A stretch of 64,000 nucleotides of DNA, taken from the NCBI RefSeq assembly GCF_049568105.1, contig NZ_CP145335.1:3782001-3846000 (forward strand), given 5' to 3'. Under the pieces are notes generated by a model. The model was given only the letters and a program-made list of their open reading frames with translations, was not told the origin of the DNA and searched no databases. The translations under genes and the position numbers were made by a program. This stretch comes from Salinisphaera sp049568105. Its GTDB lineage: Bacteria > Pseudomonadota > Gammaproteobacteria > Nevskiales > Salinisphaeraceae. Shown here piece after piece: positions 54,878 to 64,000 of the stretch (within the stretch, counting starts at the first letter, position 1; the number at the start of each line of letters is the position of its first letter).

Positions 54878-54966
54878 AAAACTTGTGGTAACTAGCACTC
54901 GGCTAGCTCACCGCACAACGTAAGTGACTTGTGTGGGCACTCCCATGGGACGACATTAGCGTTCTC

Positions 54967-56511
<1,545 letters not shown>

Positions 56512-56641
56512 AAATACTTCTAACTGGTGCACGATTGATCCAATCGTGCGAAGAGTCATCCTCAAGCTTTTTGCTTTCGGATGCTCTTGGGTAATGGCTT
56601 AATGCCACCCCAAAGGAGCACCCACACAAGTCACTTACATG

Positions 56642-56653
56642 TTGTTAAAGATC
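56642..56653 (-). promoter_or_regulatory. boxA in the rRNA leader
   Basis: The minus strand reads GATCTTTAACAA about 130 bases before 16S, close to the boxA consensus and to the spacer copy. Together the two sites indicate rRNA antitermination. Confidence 0.65.
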
Positions 56654-56711
56654 GGCTCAAGCGCTATAACGTGTAATGCGTTGTAGCGTTTGCCTTGTTG
56701 CGAGAGCGCAT

Positions 56712-56739
56712 ATTCTACGCTGATTCGCCAAGGAGTCAA
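56712..56739 (-). promoter_or_regulatory. rRNA promoter P2
   Basis: On the minus strand TTGACT (56734-56739) and TAGAAT (56712-56717) are separated by 16 bases, preceded by TTCGAAAAAAGTTG and followed by a GCGCTCTCGCAAC initial region. Sequence and layout are nearly the same as P1, 260 bp upstream. Confidence 0.8.
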
Positions 56740-56971
56740 CAACTTTTTTCGAATTATTTCGAAGCCGTTGTTGGCTGACTGCTGTACCGCTTAGCGCGGC
56801 CCTGCAGTCTACCACAAAAACAATCGAAGGCAACAACCTTAAATCGCTTTGTGGCCCTTGAAACGAATCAGGAAACAACCGAAATCGTTCCCGCTTTCAC
56901 TTCAAGACAACCAGCTCACCAAGCACCTCGAAAGGCCGTTTTGTTGGCTCACTGCGTTGCGAGAGATGCGT

Positions 56972-56999
56972 ATTCTAGACATCTCTAACCCACGGTCAA
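56972..56999 (-). promoter_or_regulatory. rRNA promoter P1
   Basis: On the minus strand TTGACC (56994-56999) and TAGAAT (56972-56977) are separated by 16 bases. TTTCGAAAAAAGTG precedes it and CGCATCTCTCGCAAC follows. A 16-bp spacer is common in strongly growth-regulated rRNA promoters. Confidence 0.8.
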
Positions 57000-57027
57000 C
57001 ACTTTTTTCGAAATAGTTCTGCAATCC

Positions 57028-57060
57028 GCTCGAAACGCCCGTATGACGGGCGTTTCGAGC
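57028..57060 (-). terminator. 15-bp perfect hairpin after tyrS
   Basis: GCTCGAAACGCCCGT pairs exactly with 57046-57060 around a 3-base loop, 5 bases beyond the tyrS stop codon. It separates tyrS from the rRNA promoters. There is no U tract, but the stem is strong enough to act as a transcript end or block. Confidence 0.6.
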
Positions 57061-57065
57061 CGGCC

Positions 57066-58280
57066 TTAGCTGCTCGACTGGAGCCGCACCCGCGCGATTC
57101 TGCGTTTTCCTACCTGGAGCAGGTGCTCTTCACCGGGATAAACGGTATGACGGGCATCCTTGATCGGCTCGCCATCAAGGCGTACCGCCCCTTGCTTGAT
57201 GAGGCGCATACCCTCGCCGTTGCTCTTGGTCAGCCCGGCGGCCACCAGCAAGGCCGCCATCTGCAGCCCGTCGGCATCGGCAGCCACCGACGTCTCGGGC
57301 AGGTCTTCGGGCACGATGCCCTGACTGAAACGCGACACGAAGGCTTCATGAGCTTCCCGGGCCGCCTGTTCACCGTGAAAACGAGCCACGATCTCGCCGG
57401 CGAGCTTGTACTTGTAGTCCCGGGGATTCGCGCCGTCGGCCACTTCGCGTCGATAGGCTGCGATTGTATCGGCCGGTTCGAACGACAGCAGCTCGAAATA
57501 ACGCCACATTAGTTCGTCGGAAATCGACATCAGTTTGCCGTACTGATCGTTCGGTGCCTCGTCGATGGCGACATAGTTGCCCAGCGATTTCGACATCTTG
57601 TTCACGCCGTCTAATCCTTCGAGCAACGGCATGGTCAAAACCGCCTGGGGCGTTTGGCCATAGACATGCTGCAAATGACGGCCCATTAACAGGTTGAACT
57701 TCTGGTCGGTGCCGCCCAGTTCGAGATCGGCATTCAAGGCCACCGAATCGTAGCCTTGTAGCAACGGATACAGAAATTCGTGGATCGCGATCGGCTGGTT
57801 CGAGGTATAGCGCTTGTGAAAATCATCACGCTCAAGCATGCGAGCCACGGTGTGCTGGGCCGCCAGCTTGATCATGTCAGCGCCAGAGAACTCGTTCAGC
57901 CAGCTCGAGTTGAACACCACACGGGTCCGATCCGCATCCAGGATCCGATAGATCTGGGCCTCGTAGGTCCGGGCATTGGCTGCCACCTCTTCTTCGGTGA
58001 GCGGCTTGCGGGTAACGTTCTTCCCGGTCGGGTCACCGATCATGCCGGTGAAATCACCGATCAGAAAGACGACGTCGTGGCCCATGTCCTGGAACCAGCG
58101 CAGCTTGTTGAGCAACACGGTGTGCCCGAGGTGCAGATCCGGCGCGGTCGGGTCGAAGCCGGCCTTGATCACCAGCCGCTCGCCTCGGGCGCTGGCGTTT
58201 TCGAAACGCTCGCGGAAATCCGCTTCCGGAATGATTTCGTCCGCACCGCGGACAATTTCGGCCCAGTCTTGGCTCGTCAA
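57066..58280 (-). CDS. tyrS: Tyrosyl-tRNA synthetase
   Basis: TyrS charges tRNA-Tyr. With TTG at 58280 as start (GGAG 7 bases upstream) it has 404 residues, the family size. The class I HIGH box is PDLHLGHTVL (about 48-57), KMSKS lies near residue 235, and a C-terminal S4 RNA-binding domain (AVRLDGEPIKDARHTV) closes the protein. The frame stays open up to 58439, but those residues translate a repeat-family end and do not resemble TyrS. Confidence 0.95.
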   Translation of the reverse strand: MTSQDWAEIVRGADEIIPEADFRERFENASARGERLVIKAGFDPTAPDLHLGHTVLLNKLRWFQDMGHDVVFLIGDFTGMIGDPTGKNVTRKPLTEEEVAANARTYEAQIYRILDADRTRVVFNSSWLNEFSGADMIKLAAQHTVARMLERDDFHKRYTSNQPIAIHEFLYPLLQGYDSVALNADLELGGTDQKFNLLMGRHLQHVYGQTPQAVLTMPLLEGLDGVNKMSKSLGNYVAIDEAPNDQYGKLMSISDELMWRYFELLSFEPADTIAAYRREVADGANPRDYKYKLAGEIVARFHGEQAAREAHEAFVSRFSQGIVPEDLPETSVAADADGLQMAALLVAAGLTKSNGEGMRLIKQGAVRLDGEPIKDARHTVYPGEEHLLQVGKRRIARVRLQSSS

Positions 58281-58317
58281 TGCCTGCTCCGTGTCTCGTA
58301 TCGCTTGGCGCGTCAGT

Positions 58318-58577
58318 CTAGGGCCTGTTGCGGTTTCGCGCGAGGCCCATATGATCGCTGCCCCAGCCTGTTTACAAGGCCCGACGCTACCGTGGGCATC
58401 GAAGCCAAGCCACACGATCCCGGCAGATTTCTGCAGCACTGGCTCTGGCCCCCGAAAGCGCCGTACACACCGACAGGCGCCGAGACCACAATCGCTACAG
58501 ATATAGGGCGCTGTCCTTGACGCCCGGTGGCTGGCTACCGGCTGACGCTACAACCGAAACAGCACGCCCCTACCTAG
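58318..58577. repeat. Probable decayed copy of the CTAG-bounded repeat
   Basis: The left end CTAGGGCCTGTTGCGGTTTC is a close match to module A ends. About 260 bp to the right, the minus strand reads CTAGGTAGGGGCGTGCTGTT, a weaker partner. The interior shows only patchy similarity to other copies. The rest of the gap to 58899 holds no gene I can support. Confidence 0.45.
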
Positions 58578-58706
58578 GCACATACGAACACTACGGTCTG
58601 GCTCACGATGCCATCGACACTTCCAAGGTACTGGCGTCTAGCACACTGACCGATACGACCGCCCTAAAAAAATCCCCCGCCCGGCCGTAATAGGCCCCAG
58701 GCGCCG

Positions 58707-58740
58707 GTCGGCCATCGTATGCAATGCATATACGGCCGAC
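58707..58740. repeat. Nested inverted repeat in an intergenic region
   Basis: GTCGGCC and GGCCGAC bracket an inner near-palindrome CGTATGCAATGCATATACG, giving a long hairpin on either strand. It lies 160 bp before the M23 peptidase gene. Function is unknown; it may be part of another short repeat family. Confidence 0.4.
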
Positions 58741-58899
58741 GCCCGACAGGCCACAAGGCGCAATGCGAAGCGCTAGACACACTGGGCGGGAGTTGCTAAG
58801 CGCCCGTGTTTGTGGTTTTTTAAGTCGTGATCGAGGGCTGGGGGTACTGGGGCATGCCCGTCGATCGCCATGTGCATCATTTACTGCGATTGAAACTCT

Positions 58900-60345
58900 A
58901 TGGGCAAACTCGTCGAGCGGGATTATCTGTGGCTGCGCGATATACGACCGCAGAAATCACCGACCTGGCGCCGCTGGGCGCCTTTGGGCTTGATTCCAGC
59001 GGCCGCTGTACTGGCCTGGGTCGCGACCGCTCCGAACGCCCCACAACCCGACCGAACCAACACGCCTGATCGGGTGACTACTGCCTCGGCCTCGCGGCCG
59101 CCGGCCCGTGCCCTACCGGCCAATTTCGTGGCTCCCAAACCTGGCACCCCAGCCCCAAAGCCGGCCGGCTTGCAGGAACTGGCTTTTTCACCCGCACAGC
59201 GCCTGACCGCCAGCCCCGGCGAGCCCGGCTGGCAGCAGGTGGTCATTCAGGATGGCGATACCTTGTCGCTGGCCTTCGCTCGTCATGGCCTGTCGTATAT
59301 GGATTCGCTGCGTATCGCCCATTTGCCCAAGCTCGGCCGCTACTTCACGCGCGGGCTGAAGGCCGGTGACGTGTTGAAGGTCAAGGCCGACCAGTCCGGC
59401 CGTATCGAGCAGCTGCAATACGACGTCGATCCACTGCACCATTTGACCGTTCGTCGTGGCGAACACGGGCTCACCGGGGCGCTGGCCGAACAGCGCGCCG
59501 AACATCGACGCAGCTATGCAAGCGGTGTGATTCACAGCAGCTTCTATCGCGATGCCATGAAAGCCGGGCTGACCGATCGCCAAGTCACGGCTATCCACCA
59601 TATCTTTTCTCGCAACGTGAATTTCGATCGCGACATCCAGTCCGGCGATCGTTTCATGGTGGTCTATGACGAGCTCTACCACGACGACAAGAAGATGGGG
59701 AACGGCCCCATTCTCGCAGCGGCCCTGATCAATAATGGCCGCGTCATTCGTGCGCTGCGCGATACCGACCGCGACGGCCACAGCGAATACTATCGCCCAG
59801 ACGGACGGCCGTTGCGCCAGGCTTTCGTGCGCTCGCCGGTGCACTACACGCACATCAGCTCACCGTTCAACCTCAACCGCAAGCATCCGATCCTGCATCG
59901 TATCCGTCGTCACGAAGGCACCGATTATGCCGCGGCTTCCGGTACGCCGATCCATGCTACCGGCGACGGCACGATCACGTTCCGCGGCCGTCGCGGCGGC
60001 TACGGCAACGTGGTGATCATCCGCCACGATCGCGACATCAGCATGCGGTTCGCGCATATGTCGCGTTTCGCGCGGAATCTGCACGTCGGTAGCCGCGTCA
60101 AACAAGGCCAGGTCATCGGCTATGTCGGCATGACCGGTTTGGCGACCGGGCCGCATCTGCACTATGAATTTCGAGTCGACGGCAAGCCGCGCAATCCGCA
60201 GACCGTGTCCCTGCCCGGCGCGCCGCCGCTACAGGGCCGCGAACTGGTCGCTTTCAAATCCCGGCATGCCGACCTGCTGGCACGTCTAGACGACATGACT
60301 GGCGCTGGGAAACTTCGCATGGCATCTGCAGCCGACTCGCCCTGA
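58900..60345 (+). CDS. M23 peptidoglycan endopeptidase (MepM-like)
   Basis: This 481-residue protein has a membrane anchor (PLGLIPAAAVLAWVA, about residues 27-41), a proline/alanine linker, an OapA/LysM-like domain (VVIQDGDTLSLAFARHGL), and a C-terminal M23 domain with zinc ligands in RRHEGTDYAA and GPHLHYEF. It should cut peptidoglycan cross-links in the periplasm to allow wall growth. anmK follows with a 1-bp stop-start overlap (TGATG), linking wall cutting to wall-fragment recycling. Confidence 0.92.
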   Translation: MGKLVERDYLWLRDIRPQKSPTWRRWAPLGLIPAAAVLAWVATAPNAPQPDRTNTPDRVTTASASRPPARALPANFVAPKPGTPAPKPAGLQELAFSPAQRLTASPGEPGWQQVVIQDGDTLSLAFARHGLSYMDSLRIAHLPKLGRYFTRGLKAGDVLKVKADQSGRIEQLQYDVDPLHHLTVRRGEHGLTGALAEQRAEHRRSYASGVIHSSFYRDAMKAGLTDRQVTAIHHIFSRNVNFDRDIQSGDRFMVVYDELYHDDKKMGNGPILAAALINNGRVIRALRDTDRDGHSEYYRPDGRPLRQAFVRSPVHYTHISSPFNLNRKHPILHRIRRHEGTDYAAASGTPIHATGDGTITFRGRRGGYGNVVIIRHDRDISMRFAHMSRFARNLHVGSRVKQGQVIGYVGMTGLATGPHLHYEFRVDGKPRNPQTVSLPGAPPLQGRELVAFKSRHADLLARLDDMTGAGKLRMASAADSP

Positions 60346-61511
60346 TGCCCGATCAGCGCGACTGCTATATCGGGCTGATGTCGGGCACGAGCGTGGACGC
60401 CGTAGACGCGATCGTCGCTCGTTTCGATTCCGCCCAGGGCCGGCCCGAAATCCTGGCCACGCATAGTCATCCGCCCCCGACCGGACTTCGCGACGCACTT
60501 CTGGGCCTGTCCGGGGCCGGGCAACGGCTAACGCTTCTAGAATACGGCCGCCTCGATCAAGCGGTCGGCTCGTGGTTCGCCGAAGCTGCCAACGCGGTCA
60601 TCGACAAGGCGGCATTGAGCGCCGATCGCATCGCCGCGATCGGCAGCCATGGCCAGACAATCTGGCATGCGCCGGACGATACTCGTCCGTTCAGCCTCCA
60701 GATCGGCGCCGCACCGCGGATCGCGGCTGAAACCGGCTGCTCAGTGGTGGCAGATTTTCGCAACGCCGATATTGCGCTCGGGGGCCAAGGCGCCCCCTTG
60801 GTCTGTGCTTTTCATGCCGCGCTGTTTGCCGACGCTGACACCCATCGCGTAGCCGTGAACATCGGCGGTATTGCCAATATCACGTTGCTGCCCCACCAGG
60901 CAGCCAGCGATACCACCGCCATCCGAGGCTTCGATACCGGGCCGGGCAACGGCTTGATGGACGCCTGGATTCAACGGATACACGGGCGCAGCCATGATGC
61001 CGCCGGCGCCTGGGCGGCCTCCGGTACGATCGACGATGCCTTGTTCGAAGCCCTGGCTTCGGAGGCGTATTTCCAGCGCCCGCCGCCCAAAAGCACCGGC
61101 CGTGAATATTTCGGGCTCGACTGGCTGGATCGTCACCTCGAAGCACTCCCCCACGCGCCGGACCCAGCCGATGTTCAGGCCACACTCTGCGAGCTTACGG
61201 CCGCGACGATCATCGATGCCATCGAGCGATTCGGCCCAGGCCAGGAAGCGCTATATCTATGCGGCGGCGGTGTGCACAACCGCTATCTGGTCGAGCGGAT
61301 TGCCGCATGGGCCGGGCCGCGACCGGTCGAAACCACAGGCATGCTGGGCTTGGATCCGGACTGGATCGAAGCCCTGGCCTTTGCTTGGCTGGCGCGCCAG
61401 CGGGTTCTGGGTCAACCCGGCAATGCACCAGGAGTGACGGGTGCCCGGGGCTTGGCCGTGCTCGGCGCCTGGCATGCCGCGCCGCTACCGTCGGACGCTG
61501 CGGACGCCTAA
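60345..61511 (+). CDS. anmK: Anhydro-N-acetylmuramic acid kinase
   Basis: AnmK phosphorylates and opens anhydro-MurNAc recovered from the cell wall. The 388-residue protein has the start YIGLMSGTSVDAVDA, then IAAIGSHGQTIWH, GGIANITLLP, GFDTGPGNGLMDAW and YLCGGGVHN, all family markers. It is translationally coupled to the M23 peptidase gene. Confidence 0.96.
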   Translation: MPDQRDCYIGLMSGTSVDAVDAIVARFDSAQGRPEILATHSHPPPTGLRDALLGLSGAGQRLTLLEYGRLDQAVGSWFAEAANAVIDKAALSADRIAAIGSHGQTIWHAPDDTRPFSLQIGAAPRIAAETGCSVVADFRNADIALGGQGAPLVCAFHAALFADADTHRVAVNIGGIANITLLPHQAASDTTAIRGFDTGPGNGLMDAWIQRIHGRSHDAAGAWAASGTIDDALFEALASEAYFQRPPPKSTGREYFGLDWLDRHLEALPHAPDPADVQATLCELTAATIIDAIERFGPGQEALYLCGGGVHNRYLVERIAAWAGPRPVETTGMLGLDPDWIEALAFAWLARQRVLGQPGNAPGVTGARGLAVLGAWHAAPLPSDAADA

Positions 61512-61852
61512 AGACTCAGAAGGCCAAGCCGGCTGTTATTGCCTAGGGGCGCTCGGCCGATTGGGGATATGAGCATGGCCAGCGTCCCAGGCTTTGTTGA
61601 ACGAACTCCGGGCCTTATCAGTTCGTGGCGTATCCACCACGGCCGGGCCATCCGCAAAAGCGAAGGGCACGTATCGCCTGATACCGGGAACGAATCGTCG
61701 CAATCATAGTGCGTTGTCGCACTTCGATTACGGCTTACTAACGGCATTGCCCGGCGCATGGGATTCGGCCGGGCGAAGCCGTCGCCTTTGTCGTTCATCC
61801 TACGGGGCCGGTCGCCAAGCCGCCCCCGGCGGGGCGACCGGCTGCCTTAACC
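61512..61852. other. Gene-free region between anmK and erpA
   Basis: No gene is supported in this 341-bp convergent gap. It contains the hairpin at 61807-61842 listed separately and a CCTAGG at 61542 without a clear repeat partner. Confidence 0.4.
61807..61842 (-). terminator. Hairpin downstream of erpA
   Basis: GCCGGTCGCC and GGCGACCGGC form a 10-bp stem around a GC-rich 16-base loop, 11 bases past the erpA stop on the minus strand. No U tract follows. Confidence 0.5.
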
Positions 61853-62227
61853 TTATACCGCGAACGAGTTACCGCAGCCGCAGGTCGTGGTGGCGTTTGG
61901 ATTGCGGATCACGAACTGCGCGCCCTCGAGCCCATCCGAGAAATCGATCTCGGCGCCCATCAGATAGAGCACACTCATCGGATCCACCAACAAGGTCACG
62001 CCCTGTTTTTCGATCAGGGTATCGCCGTCCTCGACGTTCTCGTCGAAGGTGAAACCGTACTGGAACCCCGAACAGCCACCACCAGAGACGAACACCCGCA
62101 GCTTGAGCTCGTCATTGTTTTCGTCTTCCAGCAATTCTCGAACCTTGCTGGCTGCAGCATCGGTAAAGACCAGCGCAGCCTGCTGCTGGTCGGCTTCTTG
62201 TTCGATCGTGTCGGTCGCAGTACTCAT
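61853..62227 (-). CDS. erpA: Iron-sulfur cluster insertion protein ErpA
   Basis: This 124-residue A-type carrier has the three cluster-binding cysteines in SGGGCSGFQYGF and TTCGCGNSF. It delivers 4Fe-4S or 2Fe-2S clusters to client enzymes such as IspG/H and formate dehydrogenases in relatives. A-type subfamily was called from the short acidic start and the MGAEIDFSDGLEGAQFVI stretch. Confidence 0.93.
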   Translation of the reverse strand: MSTATDTIEQEADQQQAALVFTDAAASKVRELLEDENNDELKLRVFVSGGGCSGFQYGFTFDENVEDGDTLIEKQGVTLLVDPMSVLYLMGAEIDFSDGLEGAQFVIRNPNATTTCGCGNSFAV

Positions 62228-62307
62228 AAGCGTTTCCGTTTCGAACCCGCGTAAACATCATACGACATCGTTGCGATACGCGGGTTTTCAAGGGCCGGAA
62301 CCTTATT

Positions 62308-63348
62308 TTAGGGCACCGGCGCGGTATTAGTCAGCGCGCGAGTTTCGGGCGCGCCAATCATCAGATTAAAACATTGCACGGCCTGGCCGGCCGCACCTTT
62401 GACCAGGTTATCAATGGTCGAAAGCACAACCGCCTGGTCGCCGTCAGCCGGGCGATGCACGGCCAGCCGGCACATATTGGTGGCGCGCACATGGCGCGTC
62501 TCGGGCGTGCCCCCCGGGCCGAGCACGTCGACGAAAGGCTCGTCGGCATAGGCAGCGTCGAACAGGGCCTGCAGATCGGCCTCGCCGGTCAGCGTGGCAT
62601 AGAGCGTGGCATGAATACCACGAATCATCGGCACTAGATGCGGCACGAAGGTCAATCCGACCGCGCCGCCGGCCATTTCCTGAAGCAGCTGCTGGATCTC
62701 GGGCAAATGACGATGACCGCCGACGCCGTAGGCCTTGAACGATTCATTCATCTCAGCGAACAGAAAACCAGGCTTGAGATTCTTGCCCGCGCCCGAGACC
62801 CCGGTCTTGGCATCGGCAATCAGCCGGTCGATGTCGACCAAACCGGCATCGATCAAGGGCTTGAAACCGAGCAATACGGCCGTGGGATAACAGCCCGGAC
62901 AGGCCACTAGATCGGCGCCCGCGATCGCCTGTCGGCGCCCGAGTTCGGGCAGGCCGTAGACCGCGCGCTCGATCAGTTCCGGGGCGGCATGCTCGGTGTT
63001 GTACCAGCGCGACCAGAGCTCGACATCGGTCAGCCGGAAATCGGCCGACAGATCGACGACGCGTACCCCGGCGGCCAACAGATCCGGCACATCGTGCATG
63101 GCCGCGGCATGCGGCGTGGCGAAGAACACCACGTCGCAGGCGGCCAACAGCTCGTGATCGGGGGCAGCGAACTCCAGATCCAGCACGCCGCGCAGCTGCG
63201 GATAGGCTTCGGCCACCGGGGTGCCGACCGCACTACGCGAAGTCACGGCCGCGATCTCGGCATCCGGATGCGCAGCCAGCAGCCGCAGCAGCTCGGCTCC
63301 GGCGTAGCCGGTACCGCCTACCAAACCGATTTTATGCGCGCTTGCCAT
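62308..63348 (-). CDS. argC: N-acetyl-gamma-glutamyl-phosphate reductase
   Basis: ArgC makes N-acetylglutamate semialdehyde in arginine synthesis. The 346-residue protein has the NADP loop GLVGGTGYAGAELLRLL, the catalytic cysteine in VACPGCYPTAV, and GHRHLPEI and FVPHLVPMIRGI further on. The gene lies 80 bp upstream of erpA on the same strand and is divergent from the CLC gene. Confidence 0.96.
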   Translation of the reverse strand: MASAHKIGLVGGTGYAGAELLRLLAAHPDAEIAAVTSRSAVGTPVAEAYPQLRGVLDLEFAAPDHELLAACDVVFFATPHAAAMHDVPDLLAAGVRVVDLSADFRLTDVELWSRWYNTEHAAPELIERAVYGLPELGRRQAIAGADLVACPGCYPTAVLLGFKPLIDAGLVDIDRLIADAKTGVSGAGKNLKPGFLFAEMNESFKAYGVGGHRHLPEIQQLLQEMAGGAVGLTFVPHLVPMIRGIHATLYATLTGEADLQALFDAAYADEPFVDVLGPGGTPETRHVRATNMCRLAVHRPADGDQAVVLSTIDNLVKGAAGQAVQCFNLMIGAPETRALTNTAPVP

Positions 63349-63429
63349 GGAAGATCGCTGTTACCGAAGAAAATGTAGCCGCATACTACACCCGCACCCA
63401 AGCCATAGTGAAAGACGCGAACTCCGACC

Positions 63430-64000
63430 ATGTCGCTCCTGTTTCGATACGTGCACTGGCGCCGACGGCTTAGCCGCTTTTGGCTGCGGCGCGTCGAGCA
63501 TTGGCGCAGCCAGCTGGCGGATGTCGAAAACACGCCGGGGCTGGGGCTGCTGTGCCTGATGGGCGCGATCACCGGCGGCCTGGCCGGGCTCGCCATTCTC
63601 GGCCTGTACGGGGCCATTCAGGCGTTACGGCTGCCGCTGTTTGCGCTGTTTGGCGATAACGAAACCATCTTCAGCGATGCCGCGGTATTGTTCCGGCTGG
63701 CGGTGCCGGTGCTCGGCGCGCTCCTGCTTGGGCTGTTGGTGGAATGGCGGTTCAAGGCACTGGAAAACGGCATCGTGCACGTCATCGAGCGCCTGATGTA
63801 TTACCAGGGGCAGCTGCCACTGCGCGCTGCCGTAGTAGATTTTGCGGCCTCCGCGATCTCGATCGCCAGCGGTCAATCGGTGGGCCGGGAAGGCACGGCG
63901 GTGCATGCAGGCGCCTTCACCGGCAGCTGGCTGGCCCGCCGGCTGGCGCTGCCGAACAACAGCGTACGCACCCTGGTCGGCTGTGGCACGGCGGCCGGTA
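63430..64000 (+). CDS. CLC-family chloride channel/antiporter (3' partial)
   Basis: The first 190 residues are present, and the gene runs off the window. After a basic cytoplasmic start come hydrophobic helices (LLCLMGAITGGLAGLAILGLY) and the selectivity motif GQSVGREGTAVHAGA, where Thr replaces the usual Pro in GREGP. Whether it is a channel or an H+/Cl- exchanger cannot be told from this part. Two conserved stretches (VVDFAASAISIASG) fit bacterial CLC proteins. Confidence 0.88.
   Translation, partial: MSLLFRYVHWRRRLSRFWLRRVEHWRSQLADVENTPGLGLLCLMGAITGGLAGLAILGLYGAIQALRLPLFALFGDNETIFSDAAVLFRLAVPVLGALLLGLLVEWRFKALENGIVHVIERLMYYQGQLPLRAAVVDFAASAISIASGQSVGREGTAVHAGAFTGSWLARRLALPNNSVRTLVGCGTAAG

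Noticed and set aside
54659..54895. 78-codon frame containing GRFELPTSPLSG
   Set aside because: It is a translation of the two spacer tRNAs, a well-known false protein pattern.

Overview
The window reads as a stretch of chromosome from a GC-rich gammaproteobacterium. The 16S/23S sequences, the gammaproteobacterial 16S-Ile-Ala-23S-5S order, and protein types such as ErpA, AnmK, OxlT-like MFS and TAXI-TRAP fit a marine or halophilic member of the Salinisphaera group; that genus is an inference from sequence feel, not a search. Nearly all genes are chromosomal housekeeping or metabolism. I see no prophage, insertion sequence, integrase, transposase or CRISPR array.

Layout. 1-5 kb: the end of a PRC-barrel protein, a membrane-anchored DsbA-like thiol oxidoreductase, and an overlapping DUF2868/DUF3482 pair. 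5-8.6 kb: moaA, then a decay zone where intact ybaK lies between a wrecked SagB-type nitroreductase and a frameshifted ornithine-cyclodeaminase-family gene. 8.6-13.1 kb: a hotdog thioesterase, LigD broken into three separate cistrons (phosphoesterase, ligase, polymerase), a yeast-type cytosine deaminase and a probable DMSP lyase. 13.7-22.8 kb: HAD phosphatase, UvrD-like helicase, aromatic/aspartate aminotransferase, an MHS-type MFS transporter with a possible ANR/FNR box, upp-uraA and a LysR regulator. 23.3-33.5 kb: EamA exporter, GFA protein, a GT-C-like membrane protein, a CurA-like reductase, a TAXI-TRAP operon with DUF1850, fdhD and an AEC carrier.

33.6-48.5 kb is a formate/molybdopterin region. 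It carries two formate dehydrogenases: a stand-alone large FdhA with DUF1641, followed upstream by an OxlT-type carrier and its 47-residue small subunit; and an NAD-linked fdsGBAD operon. Around them are fdhD (sulfur transfer to the cofactor), moeA (molybdenum insertion) and mobA (GMP addition), with moaA (first cofactor step) 27 kb away. A small AT-rich islet with an orphan secreted protein sits at 33.6-34.5 kb.

48.6-64 kb: DUF4197 protein, HNH endonuclease, aqpZ, one complete rRNA operon on the minus strand with tandem near-identical promoters, tyrS (TTG start), an M23 peptidase-anmK pair for peptidoglycan turnover, erpA, argC and the start of a CLC chloride channel.

The most unusual non-coding structure is a family of diverged, CTAG-bounded intergenic modules with terminal inverted repeats. 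Two modules (about 230 and 285 bp) sit side by side at about 23 kb and 40.5 kb, and related copies or ends lie at about 8.3, 58.3 and 4.5 kb. They look like non-autonomous interspersed repeats and distort gene-start prediction next to them.
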